The notes below the pieces were generated by a model. The model searched no databases. It was not told where the DNA came from and saw only the letters and a program-made list of their open reading frames with translations. DNA of 64,000 nucleotides, taken from the NCBI RefSeq assembly GCF_958301595.1, contig NZ_CATQJU010000001.1, positions 992,001 through 1,056,000 on the forward strand. Reading direction: 5' to 3'. Position numbers and translations under genes: made by a program. Positions 8,265 to 16,352 of the stretch are shown here, piece by piece (position 1 is the stretch's first letter; each line of letters begins with the position of its first letter). This stretch comes from Porphyromonas vaginalis. GTDB taxonomy: Bacteria; Bacteroidota; Bacteroidia; Bacteroidales; Porphyromonadaceae.

Positions 8265-8522
8265 TTAGAGGTTAGAAGTTAGAGTGATTGGAGTGATCGG
8301 AGCGGGGCGTCTTGCTTTGACGCAACGGACGCCCTCCCGCTAGATACTCTCGTGCGTCCCTACAGGACTCGTCTCTGTGCGTCCATCGTGTCAAAGGTTA
8401 CATCTTCAAGTTGGTTCGACAACGGACGCACAGATCGTGCGTCCCTACAGGACTCAATCACGGCTAGATACTCTCGTGCGTCCCTACAGGGTGCAGTAGT
8501 AGCTAACAGCTAACAGCTAACA
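8265..8522. repeat. Word repeats and GGACGCAC hairpins
   Basis: The gap 8124-8607 has no gene. It starts with GATTAGAGGTTAGAGGTTAGAAG and GATTGGAGTGATCGGAG words. Then come two rounds of CGGACGCCCTCCCGCTAGAT / CTCTCGTGCGTCCCTACAGG and GGACGCAC-agatc-GTGCGTCC, ending in GCTAACAGCTAACAG. It is the sister of 5695-5885. Confidence 0.75.
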
Positions 8523-8526
8523 AAAG

Positions 8527-8566
8527 CGCAGACCACCAAGACGGATGAGTGTCTTGATGGTCTGCG
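8527..8566 (-). terminator. Stem-loop after the Omp28-like gene
   Basis: CGCAGACCACCAAGAC (8527-8542) pairs with GTCTTGATGGTCTGCG (8551-8566) with one mismatch; on the minus strand CTTTTG follows. It lies 42 bases beyond the stop of the gene at 8608. Confidence 0.75.
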
Positions 8567-8607
8567 TTTCGTTTAGGAGTATTAGCTGACTAATTGGTCG
8601 CTGGGGA

Positions 8608-9432
8608 TTACCGTAACGGAGCCTTTGTGACCTCGTAGACCTCGCCAGTCTTGTGGTCGTAGAGTATAGCGACGACGGAGCAGTGGTCGGGGTTGATGAC
8701 CTCTCGCTCGATGGCGCTGGTCTTGTCGTAGCTCTTGCCCAGCTGGTAAGCCTCTCCGTCGATGCCGTTGAGCGTCTGACGGAAGATGTGATTGTGCTGG
8801 TAGTCCTCCTGGAGTCTAGCTGAAAAGTGCTGGGGAGCTATGATGTCGTCCTCGATGAGCCAGAGCTGTAGGTATAGCTCTGGATCTGTAGCTACCTCGG
8901 CACCCTCTAGAGCGGTAGCGGTGCATTGTGCCGTAACCTTGCGGTTGCTCTCAGAGACCTGCAGGTCTATCTTGTAGAGCTGCGGAAGCTCGCGCACCGC
9001 TTGCATCTCGCCAGGCCACTGTGCAGCACTGGTGCTAAAGGTTTTGTCACCATTGCTGGCTAGCGGACGACGATTGAATGTCGCAACAGGTAGTTTGTCC
9101 GAATGGAGTCGCTCGAAGTAGGTCTTTGCCTCGAGATTGTATAGCCCCTTGGGGTCCTCCTTGGGTCGTGTGCCGATGCCGGTATTGCTCCCGTGTATCG
9201 CAACGATGACTACCTTGTTGCCATGTGGCTGTGCGGCCTCGGTGATCGTCTGAGCAGCGCCCGGGCAGTTGATACAGCCCACACCACTGTAGTCCTCGAT
9301 GAGTACGGAGCGCCCCTTTGTGGTCTCGATCTCATTGGGAATGAATCGCTCACTCTCAGGCATAGGCTTGCAGGCTGCCATAAGGATGAGAGCTAGAGCT
9401 GAGAGGATTGTATAGCGTGTATATAGTTTCAT
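8608..9432 (-). CDS. Omp28-related lipoprotein
   Basis: 274 residues. Lipoprotein signal peptide with lipobox LMAAC (lipidated Cys21), then a domain with a CINC pair (Cys53, Cys56) in a thioredoxin-like context (DYSGVGCINCP, VVIVAIHG). This fits Omp28-type outer-membrane proteins of Porphyromonas and relatives. The ATG at 9432 is used because it starts the lipoprotein signal; an upstream in-frame ATG (9531) would overlap the preceding gene and add an unusual leader. It lies 41 bases after the beta-barrel gene and probably shares its transcript. Function of the family is not established; redox or adhesin-like roles are possible. Confidence 0.8.
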   Translation of the reverse strand: MKLYTRYTILSALALILMAACKPMPESERFIPNEIETTKGRSVLIEDYSGVGCINCPGAAQTITEAAQPHGNKVVIVAIHGSNTGIGTRPKEDPKGLYNLEAKTYFERLHSDKLPVATFNRRPLASNGDKTFSTSAAQWPGEMQAVRELPQLYKIDLQVSESNRKVTAQCTATALEGAEVATDPELYLQLWLIEDDIIAPQHFSARLQEDYQHNHIFRQTLNGIDGEAYQLGKSYDKTSAIEREVINPDHCSVVAILYDHKTGEVYEVTKAPLR

Positions 9433-9473
9433 CTTGATATAATGGTCAAATGTGATAATGAAGTGGCGGCGCA

Positions 9474-11204
9474 TTAGAATGATCCGTTGTAGCTTAGGTA
9501 TATACCCTTCGTCTCGGGCATATAGCGGCATACGCCCCCAGAGCAGTTGATACCAGCGCGTGTACGTCCGTAGCCGAGCTGTAGGCGGTGATTGCCCTTG
9601 GCGTAGGTGAGTGAGCCCATGTAGTAGTGCTCCTTGGTGGCGTCTATATTGTACTGATCCGATAGGGAGATCATCCAGTGTGGTGCTACTGATAGCTCGG
9701 CCAGACCAAAGAGCCAGCTACCCTCAGCCTGACGACTGTATAGGTACTGTAGCTCGGTGCGTAGCGTGTAGCGAGGAGCTAGTCTAAACTTGCCGTCGAG
9801 GACGAAGATGTTGCTATAGACGAGCGGGTTATTGATGGCGTGCCCCTCGACGACCTGCTGGTTGTAGATCTGGTGGTAGTACTCGAAGGTCATGGAGACG
9901 GTGCGAGAGAACTTCTTGCTCAGCTCGAAGTTGAAGTCCGAGTAGTATAGCTCACCCATGCCAAAGAAGGGGTGCTGATAGCCGTCAGTGCCATAGAGCT
10001 TGTTCTTCTCCGCATCTAGAGGAAGCTGGTCTGTAGCGACGCTCTTGAGGCCTCTGACATGTGCATAGTTGACTCGTAGTCCAGTGCCATACTTACCGCC
10101 TAGGAGGGTACCTCTGGGGATGGTATAGCGTATGTCACCCTGTAGAGCCCACTCGCCATCAGGCTGTGTAGCGTAGGGGTAGAGTGCTGCGAGGGTGTAG
10201 GTATGATTAGCGGTAAAGGCTGGCAGGTGGTTGATATGTAGAGGCGTACCGACAGAAGAGCGAGCCGAGAGGTAGTTGAAGTTTTCGCTACGCTTAGCTT
10301 GTAGCAGGAGGCTCAGCCCACGCTGTGAGTAGGAGGTGGAGAGCATAGCTACAGAGCCGGGAGAGTAGATGTAGTGGTTGGTCGCTGTGGGGTCGCTACT
10401 CTTGTAGGCGTACTCGCCGTTGAGTACCCATCCACCGAGTGTAAACTTAGCGCGCCCCCCGAAGGCGTGCACCTGACGGGGCAGGTTGAGTCGCATGGGA
10501 CCTGTCATCCCTGCGGGCGTCTCTACGGGTATGATCTCATCGCCTTCGACCTTATTGACATAAGCACCGCCTAGTGTGAGCGTCATCTGATTGTCTCGTA
10601 GAGCTGGTACCCACTGGTGGATAGCGAGCTCTCCATCAGCACCTGATATGAAGCCACGATCTTTGTTGAATAGGCGGAAGGTGCGGTCGAAGTAGTTGCG
10701 CTGCTGACCTGTGAATCCCTTGAGTCGTACGCCGTCGTATGGAGTGAGAGATACGTGTACACCTCGTACGGCATTGTCAATGCCTAAGGTACGCTCCTCA
10801 TAGCTGCGGAAGAGGATGCCTGATCCAAACTGATCGTAGAAGTCACCCAGCGTGACCTCAGCATACTTGCCTACGAAGCCCTTGAGGTGTAGGTGTGGTA
10901 TGCCACGCCCCTGCTCAGGCTCGTGACCGGGCATGGGTCGTAGTAGCTCTTCGTAGCGAAGTCCTAGCTCGAGGTAGTTATTTCGTAGGGTACCTGTTAC
11001 GTAGCTATTGCCCATCCAGGTTTTGTACCCGTTAGCTTTGTTGTCTAGAGAGAAGAGCATATCGCTCTGCACGCTAAAGGAGGGGGAGAACTTGTCCCAA
11101 GGCTTCCACTCGCTATCACTTTGAGCCGTGAGGGCCGTTAGTGTAGCGAGGCCCATACAGGATAGTATGCAAAGGTGCCGTACGATGCGTAGCGTATATC
11201 GCAT
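9474..11204 (-). CDS. Outer-membrane beta-barrel protein, DUF6029-like
   Basis: 576 residues. Signal peptide to about residue 27 (ATLTALTAQ). The rest is rich in alternating aromatic and polar strands (repeated Tyr/Leu/Arg patterns, YLSYNGSF at the C-terminus ending in Phe), typical of a barrel inserted by BamA. A conserved-looking early region reads GDFYDQFGSGILFRSYEER. I recall DUF6029 for proteins of this layout but this is from memory. It sits directly upstream of the Omp28-like gene, suggesting a joint envelope complex. No catalytic motif is seen. Confidence 0.7.
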   Translation of the reverse strand: MRYTLRIVRHLCILSCMGLATLTALTAQSDSEWKPWDKFSPSFSVQSDMLFSLDNKANGYKTWMGNSYVTGTLRNNYLELGLRYEELLRPMPGHEPEQGRGIPHLHLKGFVGKYAEVTLGDFYDQFGSGILFRSYEERTLGIDNAVRGVHVSLTPYDGVRLKGFTGQQRNYFDRTFRLFNKDRGFISGADGELAIHQWVPALRDNQMTLTLGGAYVNKVEGDEIIPVETPAGMTGPMRLNLPRQVHAFGGRAKFTLGGWVLNGEYAYKSSDPTATNHYIYSPGSVAMLSTSYSQRGLSLLLQAKRSENFNYLSARSSVGTPLHINHLPAFTANHTYTLAALYPYATQPDGEWALQGDIRYTIPRGTLLGGKYGTGLRVNYAHVRGLKSVATDQLPLDAEKNKLYGTDGYQHPFFGMGELYYSDFNFELSKKFSRTVSMTFEYYHQIYNQQVVEGHAINNPLVYSNIFVLDGKFRLAPRYTLRTELQYLYSRQAEGSWLFGLAELSVAPHWMISLSDQYNIDATKEHYYMGSLTYAKGNHRLQLGYGRTRAGINCSGGVCRYMPETKGIYLSYNGSF

Positions 11205-11285
11205 ATAGATTGTGTCTAAAAAAAAGGAGGGTTGAAAAATAGAAGGATCGATCGTATTCGGTCCGTTAGCTTGTCAAAACATCTC

Positions 11286-11331
11286 AGAGGAGAGATGCTA
11301 GCACTCTATGTGGGTGCTAGGTCTCTCCTCT
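11286..11331 (-). terminator. Stem-loop between TlpA-like and barrel genes
   Basis: GAGGAGAGATGCTAGCAC (11287-11304) pairs with GTGCTAGGTCTCTCCTC (11314-11330) with one bulge. On the minus strand it follows the stop at 11352, so it probably ends that transcript. The barrel gene would then need its own promoter in 11205-11285. Confidence 0.7.
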
Positions 11332-11351
11332 TACTTTGTGCTATGATCTAG

Positions 11352-11846
11352 TTACTCTTCTGTGGCTTGTAGTAGCTCACGCACCTTTGCGATGAGCTCT
11401 TGCTCACCACCATCGGTGTATCCGCTATGAGAGAATGCGACACGCCCCTTGCCATCGATGACGAATACGTGGGGTATCATATTGACATTCATAGCTCGCT
11501 TGAAGTCTCCATTGGGATCCAGTAAGACTTCGTACTCAAAGCCTAGCGCATCGACTAGCGGCTTGACGCGGTCAGCGTTTTGCCCCTCATCGATCGATAC
11601 AGCGATGAGCTTGACGCCCGTCTCCTCCTGCCAGTCTACATACTCCTCGTGTATCGCCTTGAGCTCACGGAGACAAGGCTTGCACCAGGTGGCGAAGAAT
11701 GAGATGATAAAGGGCTTGCCGTCGTTACTCAGTTCGCTCGTGTTGACTACATTGTTCTGTAGATCCTTGAGCTCGACCTGAGGTAGCTGGGCTTGCGCTA
11801 GAGTGACTACTATGAGGGATAGTAGTATAGTTAGAACGTGCTTCAT
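11352..11846 (-). CDS. TlpA-family thiol-disulfide oxidoreductase
   Basis: 164 residues. N-terminal signal sequence (to about residue 20, LAQAQ), then a thioredoxin fold with active site WCKPC (Cys55, Cys58), a VSIDEG segment and the cis-Pro motif MIPHVFVID. Members of this family are periplasmic reductases or thioredoxins. It lies between a lipoprotein gene and the barrel/Omp28 pair on the same strand. The Omp28-like protein also has a CxxC pair, so a redox partnership is possible but only inferred. Confidence 0.88.
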   Translation of the reverse strand: MKHVLTILLSLIVVTLAQAQLPQVELKDLQNNVVNTSELSNDGKPFIISFFATWCKPCLRELKAIHEEYVDWQEETGVKLIAVSIDEGQNADRVKPLVDALGFEYEVLLDPNGDFKRAMNVNMIPHVFVIDGKGRVAFSHSGYTDGGEQELIAKVRELLQATEE

Positions 11847-11873
11847 ATCAGTGTCTATTGATTTAGGTGTGTG

Positions 11874-12632
11874 TTACTTGACGGTGATTGCGACGTTGAT
11901 CGTCCAAGAGAGAGTCTCGCTACCATCTTCAGGGATGAGCTTGACGACGATCCGGTTCTTGTAGGTCTCACCAGCAGGTGTAGAGAGCTTGAAGTGGAGC
12001 CAACCACCAGTCATATCACCCTTATTCTTGATAGGGCCCTTCTCGCTATCTGCTGTGTACTCTGTAGCATCAGCCTTATAGGATTTTATGTTATTGACCG
12101 TCTCGCACTCACCTATGCAGATAAATCCATCGAACTCATTGTCGAAGGTTATCTCAGTCTTGTATTTCATCGTCTTGATGACGCTAAAGAGGAGGTCTAG
12201 GTCACAGTTCCCAGCATCTTCCTCAGATATAGTTGTTACGTAGTCGATGGTGCTGCCTGAGGGGTACTTCTTGCCATCTAGCTTGTTAAAGATAGAAACG
12301 TTCTTGCCCTCAATGACAGTGATGGTGCAGGTAGCCTTCTTGTCACCGGCCTGAGCCGTGATGGTAGCTGTGCCTGGTGCGATAGCCTTGACGACACCCT
12401 TCTCGCAAACTGTTGCGACAGCGGTGTTACTTGAAGAGAATGTCACCTTAGCATCAGCCGGTGAGACGGTGGCCGTGAGCTCTAGCGTCTCTCCAGTCTG
12501 CAGTGTGGCAGCAGACTTCTGGAGCGTTATGCTGGTCACCTCAGGGGTGGGCTTGTTGGCCTCAGGGCCACAAGATGTAAAGAGAACTAGCGAGATGAGA
12601 GCTAGTGTGAGTGATAGATAAGTTGCTTTCAT
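11874..12632 (-). CDS. Lipoprotein with bacterial Ig-like (BIG2) domain
   Basis: 252 residues. Lipobox LFTSC (Cys about 21) marks it as a surface or periplasmic lipoprotein. Residues ~33-108 are a BIG2 domain (VTSITLQKSAATLQTGETL, SSSNTAVATV, GTATITAQAG). The remaining ~140 residues are beta-rich and unassigned (SEEDAGNCDLDLLFSVI, ...). Such proteins are common surface lipoproteins in Bacteroidales; ligand unknown. It heads a minus-strand run with the TlpA-like gene 27 bases downstream. Confidence 0.8.
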   Translation of the reverse strand: MKATYLSLTLALISLVLFTSCGPEANKPTPEVTSITLQKSAATLQTGETLELTATVSPADAKVTFSSSNTAVATVCEKGVVKAIAPGTATITAQAGDKKATCTITVIEGKNVSIFNKLDGKKYPSGSTIDYVTTISEEDAGNCDLDLLFSVIKTMKYKTEITFDNEFDGFICIGECETVNNIKSYKADATEYTADSEKGPIKNKGDMTGGWLHFKLSTPAGETYKNRIVVKLIPEDGSETLSWTINVAITVK

Positions 12633-12671
12633 TGGAATGCTTAGTTAAGTTTCGAAGTAGTTTAACACCGC

Positions 12672-12679
12672 CAAAGGTA
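12672..12679 (-). promoter_or_regulatory. -7 box of the BIG2 lipoprotein gene
   Basis: TACCTTTG on the minus strand, 40 bases before the ATG at 12632. It is divergent from the cobalamin operon promoter at 12872. Confidence 0.55.
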
Positions 12680-12704
12680 ATAAATATCTTGCAAATGGGA
12701 GAGC

Positions 12705-12860
12705 TTTTGGTTTTTGGTTTTTGGCTGTTAGCTGTTAGCTTTTGGCTATCGGAGTGGATCAGAGCGGATCGGAGTGCTAGGGGCTCTAGTAGCACTAGCC
12801 AATAGCCAACAGCCAAAGGCTAACGGCCAAGAGCTAACAGCCAAGAGCTAACAGCTAACC
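12705..12860. repeat. Short-word intergenic repeats
   Basis: TTTTGGTTTTTGGCTGTTAGC words on the left and CCAACAGCCAAAGGCTAACGG words on the right run in opposite sense, so the tract can fold back on itself. GGATCAGAGCGGATCGGAG and CTAGTAGCACTAGCC words sit between them. It separates the two divergent promoters. Confidence 0.7.
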
Positions 12861-12871
12861 GCTAAATTCGT

Positions 12872-12879
12872 TACCTTTG
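12872..12879 (+). promoter_or_regulatory. -7 box of the cobalamin operon
   Basis: TACCTTTG, 45 bases before the first ATG at 12924. The leader is too short to hold a cobalamin riboswitch, and I see no B12-box in the region. Confidence 0.6.
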
Positions 12880-12884
12880 CATGA

Positions 12885-12906
12885 GGCTTCTGTAAGGAGC
12901 CTTTTT
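12885..12906 (+). promoter_or_regulatory. Terminator-like hairpin in the cobalamin leader
   Basis: GGCTTC (12885-12890), loop TGTAA, GGAGCC (12896-12901), then TTTTT (12902-12906). The 6-bp stem has one G-T pair. It sits between the promoter and the first start codon, where it could attenuate transcription or simply structure the leader. Confidence 0.4.
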
Positions 12907-12923
12907 AATCTAGAGACTGATCT

Positions 12924-14006
12924 ATGCGATTGCTTATAGCACGTCACGGAGAGACGGAGGAGAACTTGCGCTCTATCTGTCAGGGGCAGACAGCTGGCAC
13001 GCTGACCCGACGAGGGGTGGCGCAATGTCTACAGTTGGGGGACAGACTGAAGGGATGCCCCATCACACATATATATAGTAGTGATCAGCTACGGGCACGC
13101 CGCTCGGCTGAGCTGATGATGTCGTCGAGTGGCTGTAAGGCTCCTTTGGTGCTGGACGAACGACTGCGCGAGCGTGCCTTCGGACGATGGGAGGGGCGCC
13201 CCTTTGTTGAGCTCCCGCCACTAGAGGAGGAGCCAAACGAGATCGAGACGGTGGAGGCTATTGCGGAGCGTCTGCAGAGCTTCCTGGAGGAGTTAAAGCA
13301 GCGGCACAGCAATACAGAGGATCTGGTACTGCTCATGGGGCACGGCTTTACCATGAGGGTGCTAGAGGCATTGCTCCAGGGCGGACCTCTAGACAAGGTG
13401 GAGGAGATCACTTTCCTACCCAATGGGGACTATCGTCTATATGAGGATGGCAAGCTTTGTCAGCGCCCTCGAGTGATCTACATATCGGGTGGGCAACGCA
13501 GTGGCAAGAGTGGCTACGCTCAGCGACTGGCGCGCTCGCTCTCTGACCGGCCGATATACCTTGCTACGGCACGTCACTGGGACGAGGACTTCGAGCGTCG
13601 CATAGCGCGTCACCAAGCGGATCGGGGACCTGAGTGGACTACTATCGAGGAGCCGCGCTACCTGAGCCAGACGCAGATAGCAGGGCGTGTCGTATTGATA
13701 GACTGCGTGACGCTGTGGCTGACGAATATATACAGCGACTTGGAGTTTGACGCTGAGGCTTCGCTCAGCGAGGCGCGTCGTGAGTGGCAGCAGTTGCTGC
13801 ATCACTGCGAGGCGGATACGCTCATCGTGGTGAGCAACGAGATCGGTATGAGCCTGCACGCTCCCGATGCGGGTTCACGAGCTTTCGTAGATCTGCAGGG
13901 ATGGGTCAACCAATATGTATCTGCCACGGCTGACGAAGCTTACTTGATGGTCTCTGGCAGAGCTTTACGGACGGAATTGATTTCAGACTTATATAGAGAG
14001 ATATGA
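12924..14006 (+). CDS. cobU: Histidine phosphatase fused to CobU (adenosylcobinamide kinase/guanylyltransferase)
   Basis: 360 residues, two domains. Residues 1-~180 are a histidine-phosphatase domain: RHGE at 7-10, a fold motif ERAFGRWEG, and MGHG near 138. Residues ~185-360 are CobU: Walker A GGQRSGKS (189-196), TARHWDEDFERRIARHQ with the guanylated-His region, DCVTLWLTN, and VSNEIGMSLHAP. CobU phosphorylates adenosylcobinamide and adds GMP to form AdoCbi-GDP. The phosphatase half could act as an alpha-ribazole phosphatase, but a separate cobC lies at 15822, so the fused one may serve another phosphate. First gene of the operon; its stop overlaps the cobT start (ATGA). Confidence 0.9.
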   Translation: MRLLIARHGETEENLRSICQGQTAGTLTRRGVAQCLQLGDRLKGCPITHIYSSDQLRARRSAELMMSSSGCKAPLVLDERLRERAFGRWEGRPFVELPPLEEEPNEIETVEAIAERLQSFLEELKQRHSNTEDLVLLMGHGFTMRVLEALLQGGPLDKVEEITFLPNGDYRLYEDGKLCQRPRVIYISGGQRSGKSGYAQRLARSLSDRPIYLATARHWDEDFERRIARHQADRGPEWTTIEEPRYLSQTQIAGRVVLIDCVTLWLTNIYSDLEFDAEASLSEARREWQQLLHHCEADTLIVVSNEIGMSLHAPDAGSRAFVDLQGWVNQYVSATADEAYLMVSGRALRTELISDLYREI

Positions 14007-15007
14007 CTTTTGAGGAGACACTACAAGAGCGGATCGACAGTCGCACGAAGCCAAAGGGTTCGCTGGGGCAACTAGAGCGCATCGCCTACAAGGTGGGCAT
14101 GATACAGCATAGCGTGACGCCTCAGCTGGTCGATCCCGTGCTACTGGTGATGGCCGCAGATCATGGGATCGTCGAGGAGGGCGTGAGTCCCTGTCCTAAG
14201 GAGATCACCTGGCAGCAATGCATCAACTTCGTCTCGGGGGGCGGAGCTTGTAGTGTCTTGGCACGGCAAAATGGCTTTCGTCTGCGTGTCATAGATGTTG
14301 GCGTCGACTACGACTTTCCTGAGACTTGTCGTATCGAGTCGGCTAAGGTGATGCACGGCACCCGCAATATGCTTCACGAGCCAGCTATGACGACCGAGGA
14401 GTGTGCTGAGGCAATGCTGATCGGTGCTCAGTGTGTGACGCAAGAGGCGGAGCGAGGAGCTAATGTGATTGCCTTCGGCGAGATGGGCATCGGCAATACT
14501 TCGCCAGCGACGCTGATCCTACACAAGATCACAGGACGCTCTATCACCTCGATCATTGGCCCAGGCTCGGGACTGCGTGGCTCAGGGCTAGAGCATAAGG
14601 CGAAGGTGCTCGAGGCGGTGGCTGCACGCTACAATCCGCAGAGTCCTATGGAGCTATTGTCGCAGATGGGCGGGCTAGAGATTGCCGCCATCTGTGGCGG
14701 TGTCCTAGAGGCGTATAAGAGGGGTATGCTGATCCTTGCGGATGGAGTGATCGCTACCTCAGCCTTTATGGTGGCACACGAGATGGAGCCACGCATTGTG
14801 GACAATGTACTCTTCGCTCACACCTCCGAAGAGCCAGGACACCAAGCGATGATCGACTATCTAGGCGGAGAAGCGATCTTGTCCCTAGAGATGCGCCTCG
14901 GCGAGGGTACGGGCGCACTCGTTGCCTATCCGATCATTCAGTCGGCCGTTGCCTTTATGAATAATATGCGCGGCTTTGACGATGCGGCGGTGTGCCGTGT
15001 AGACTAA
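14003..15007 (+). CDS. cobT: Nicotinate-nucleotide--dimethylbenzimidazole phosphoribosyltransferase
   Basis: 334 residues, slightly shorter than the ~350 usual for the family. It makes alpha-ribazole phosphate, the lower-ligand nucleotide of cobalamin, from nicotinate mononucleotide and dimethylbenzimidazole. Seen: RTKPKGSLGQLE near the N-terminus, AADHGIVEEGVS, GEMGIGNTSPA, GPGSGL, and the catalytic-base motif LGEGTGA with Glu301. Starts by a 4-base overlap with cobU (ATGA), which implies translational coupling. Cytoplasmic. Confidence 0.96.
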   Translation: MTFEETLQERIDSRTKPKGSLGQLERIAYKVGMIQHSVTPQLVDPVLLVMAADHGIVEEGVSPCPKEITWQQCINFVSGGGACSVLARQNGFRLRVIDVGVDYDFPETCRIESAKVMHGTRNMLHEPAMTTEECAEAMLIGAQCVTQEAERGANVIAFGEMGIGNTSPATLILHKITGRSITSIIGPGSGLRGSGLEHKAKVLEAVAARYNPQSPMELLSQMGGLEIAAICGGVLEAYKRGMLILADGVIATSAFMVAHEMEPRIVDNVLFAHTSEEPGHQAMIDYLGGEAILSLEMRLGEGTGALVAYPIIQSAVAFMNNMRGFDDAAVCRVD

Positions 15008-15030
15008 CAAGAAAAGAGACTCATTGACCT

Positions 15031-15816
15031 ATGGCTTGGCATCTGTGGCGCACGATACGCTCTGAGTGGGACCTGCTTCGTCTCTCGCTACTCTTCTACA
15101 CCCGCATACCGGTGGGACACGTGGAGTATCGTGAGGAACGTATGGAAGCGTCCTTTCGCTACTTTCCTCTGCTGGGAGCGATCGTAGGAGCTGTGATGGC
15201 GGGGATCTACGCTTTGGCTGGCTACTATCTACCAAATGCGGTGGCTGCGGTGATGAGCGTGATCGTTGGCTTAGTTGTCACGGGCGGGATGCATGAGGAT
15301 GGCTTGTCGGACTATTGCGATGCTTTCGGAGGGTATCACGATAGGGATACGACGCTACGCATTATGAAGGACAGCGCGACAGGCGTGTACGGTATACTGG
15401 GGCTGGTGATGCTCCTCATGAGCCGTGTCGTCCTGCTGAGCTACATACCTTACGAGACCGCCATCGGGACGATCGTGGCTATGGCTGTGGTGGCGCGCTG
15501 GATGCCCATCCTCGTGATGCGCCTCTCGACCTACGCACGTAAGAGTGGCGAGGCGAGCAAGGCAACGCATCTGCGACAAGCGGTCACTACGAAGACGCTA
15601 CTCATAGCGGCTGTCTGGGCACTCCTAGCCCTCTTGCTCCTGCCCTGGCAGGCTGCCGTTGTGGCTCCCGTGCTGATGATAGGGCAGTCGCTACTGATCA
15701 TGCGTATTAGCAACAAGCGTATCGGCGGACACACGGGCGATGTGCTGGGAGCTATCGTCTGCTTGGCTGAGCTGACGCTACTGCTGGTCACACTTGTGGT
15801 AACTATCTACGCCTGA
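15031..15816 (+). CDS. cobS: Adenosylcobinamide-GDP ribazoletransferase (cobalamin synthase)
   Basis: 261 residues. Integral membrane enzyme joining AdoCbi-GDP and alpha-ribazole (phosphate), the last step of nucleotide-loop assembly. Seen: FYTRIPVG near the N-terminus, the metal-binding DGLSDYCDAFGG, RIMKDSATGVYG, and GGHTGDVLGA near the C-terminus, with several hydrophobic segments between. 23 bases after cobT, 5 bases before cobC. Confidence 0.96.
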   Translation: MAWHLWRTIRSEWDLLRLSLLFYTRIPVGHVEYREERMEASFRYFPLLGAIVGAVMAGIYALAGYYLPNAVAAVMSVIVGLVVTGGMHEDGLSDYCDAFGGYHDRDTTLRIMKDSATGVYGILGLVMLLMSRVVLLSYIPYETAIGTIVAMAVVARWMPILVMRLSTYARKSGEASKATHLRQAVTTKTLLIAAVWALLALLLLPWQAAVVAPVLMIGQSLLIMRISNKRIGGHTGDVLGAIVCLAELTLLLVTLVVTIYA

Positions 15817-15821
15817 CCGGT

Positions 15822-16352
15822 ATGAGTCTCTACCTCGTGCGTCACACCCCTGTTGCCCTACCGAAAGGCATCTGCTACGGCTGGCTCGAAGTGCCACTCT
15901 CGGAGGAGTACCCTCGCTATGCGCAGCAGATCGTCGCAGAGCTGAGGGAGGTTCAGCTAGACAAGATCTACAGTAGTCCATCGCTCCGTTGTGCTGTCCT
16001 CGCTGAGGCGATAGCCCTGACCAAGGGACTGACCACTTGTCAGGACGAGCGACTGCGCGAACTGAACTTTGGCGCATGGGAAGGGCTCTCTTGGCAGGAG
16101 GTCTACGAGCAAGAGGCGGGACGAGCCTGGTTTGCCGACTACTGGCACGCTAAGACAGCGGAGGGCGAGAGTCACGACGACCTACTGGCGCGGGTTGCAG
16201 ACTTTGAGGCGGAGCGGGACAAGGATCGTCAGACGCTGCTTGTGACGCACGCAGGGGTCATTCGCGCTTATCGTATTTTGCTGGGCAAGCTCTCGCCTAG
16301 CGAAGCGATGGCGCAAGAGGTTAACTTTGGAGAAATCTATCAATATGAATAA
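15822..16352 (+). CDS. cobC: Alpha-ribazole phosphatase
   Basis: 176-residue histidine phosphatase. Catalytic RHTP at residues 7-10 (MSLYLVRHTPV, as in CobC rather than the RHGE of general phosphatases), ICYGWLEVPL, ERLRELNFGAWEG and the second His in VTHAGVIRAY. Removes the 5' phosphate from alpha-ribazole phosphate or adenosylcobalamin phosphate. The stop overlaps the cobQ start by 8 bases. This is the second phosphatase domain of the operon. Confidence 0.92.
   Translation: MSLYLVRHTPVALPKGICYGWLEVPLSEEYPRYAQQIVAELREVQLDKIYSSPSLRCAVLAEAIALTKGLTTCQDERLRELNFGAWEGLSWQEVYEQEAGRAWFADYWHAKTAEGESHDDLLARVADFEAERDKDRQTLLVTHAGVIRAYRILLGKLSPSEAMAQEVNFGEIYQYE

Noticed and set aside
12633-12923. Cobalamin riboswitch ahead of the cob operon
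   Set aside because: No B12-box-like sequence is visible and the promoter box lies 45 bases before the start codon.
16327-16344. TTG start for cobQ
   Set aside because: The ATG at 16345 has a Shine-Dalgarno-like GGAG and begins the conserved N-terminus.
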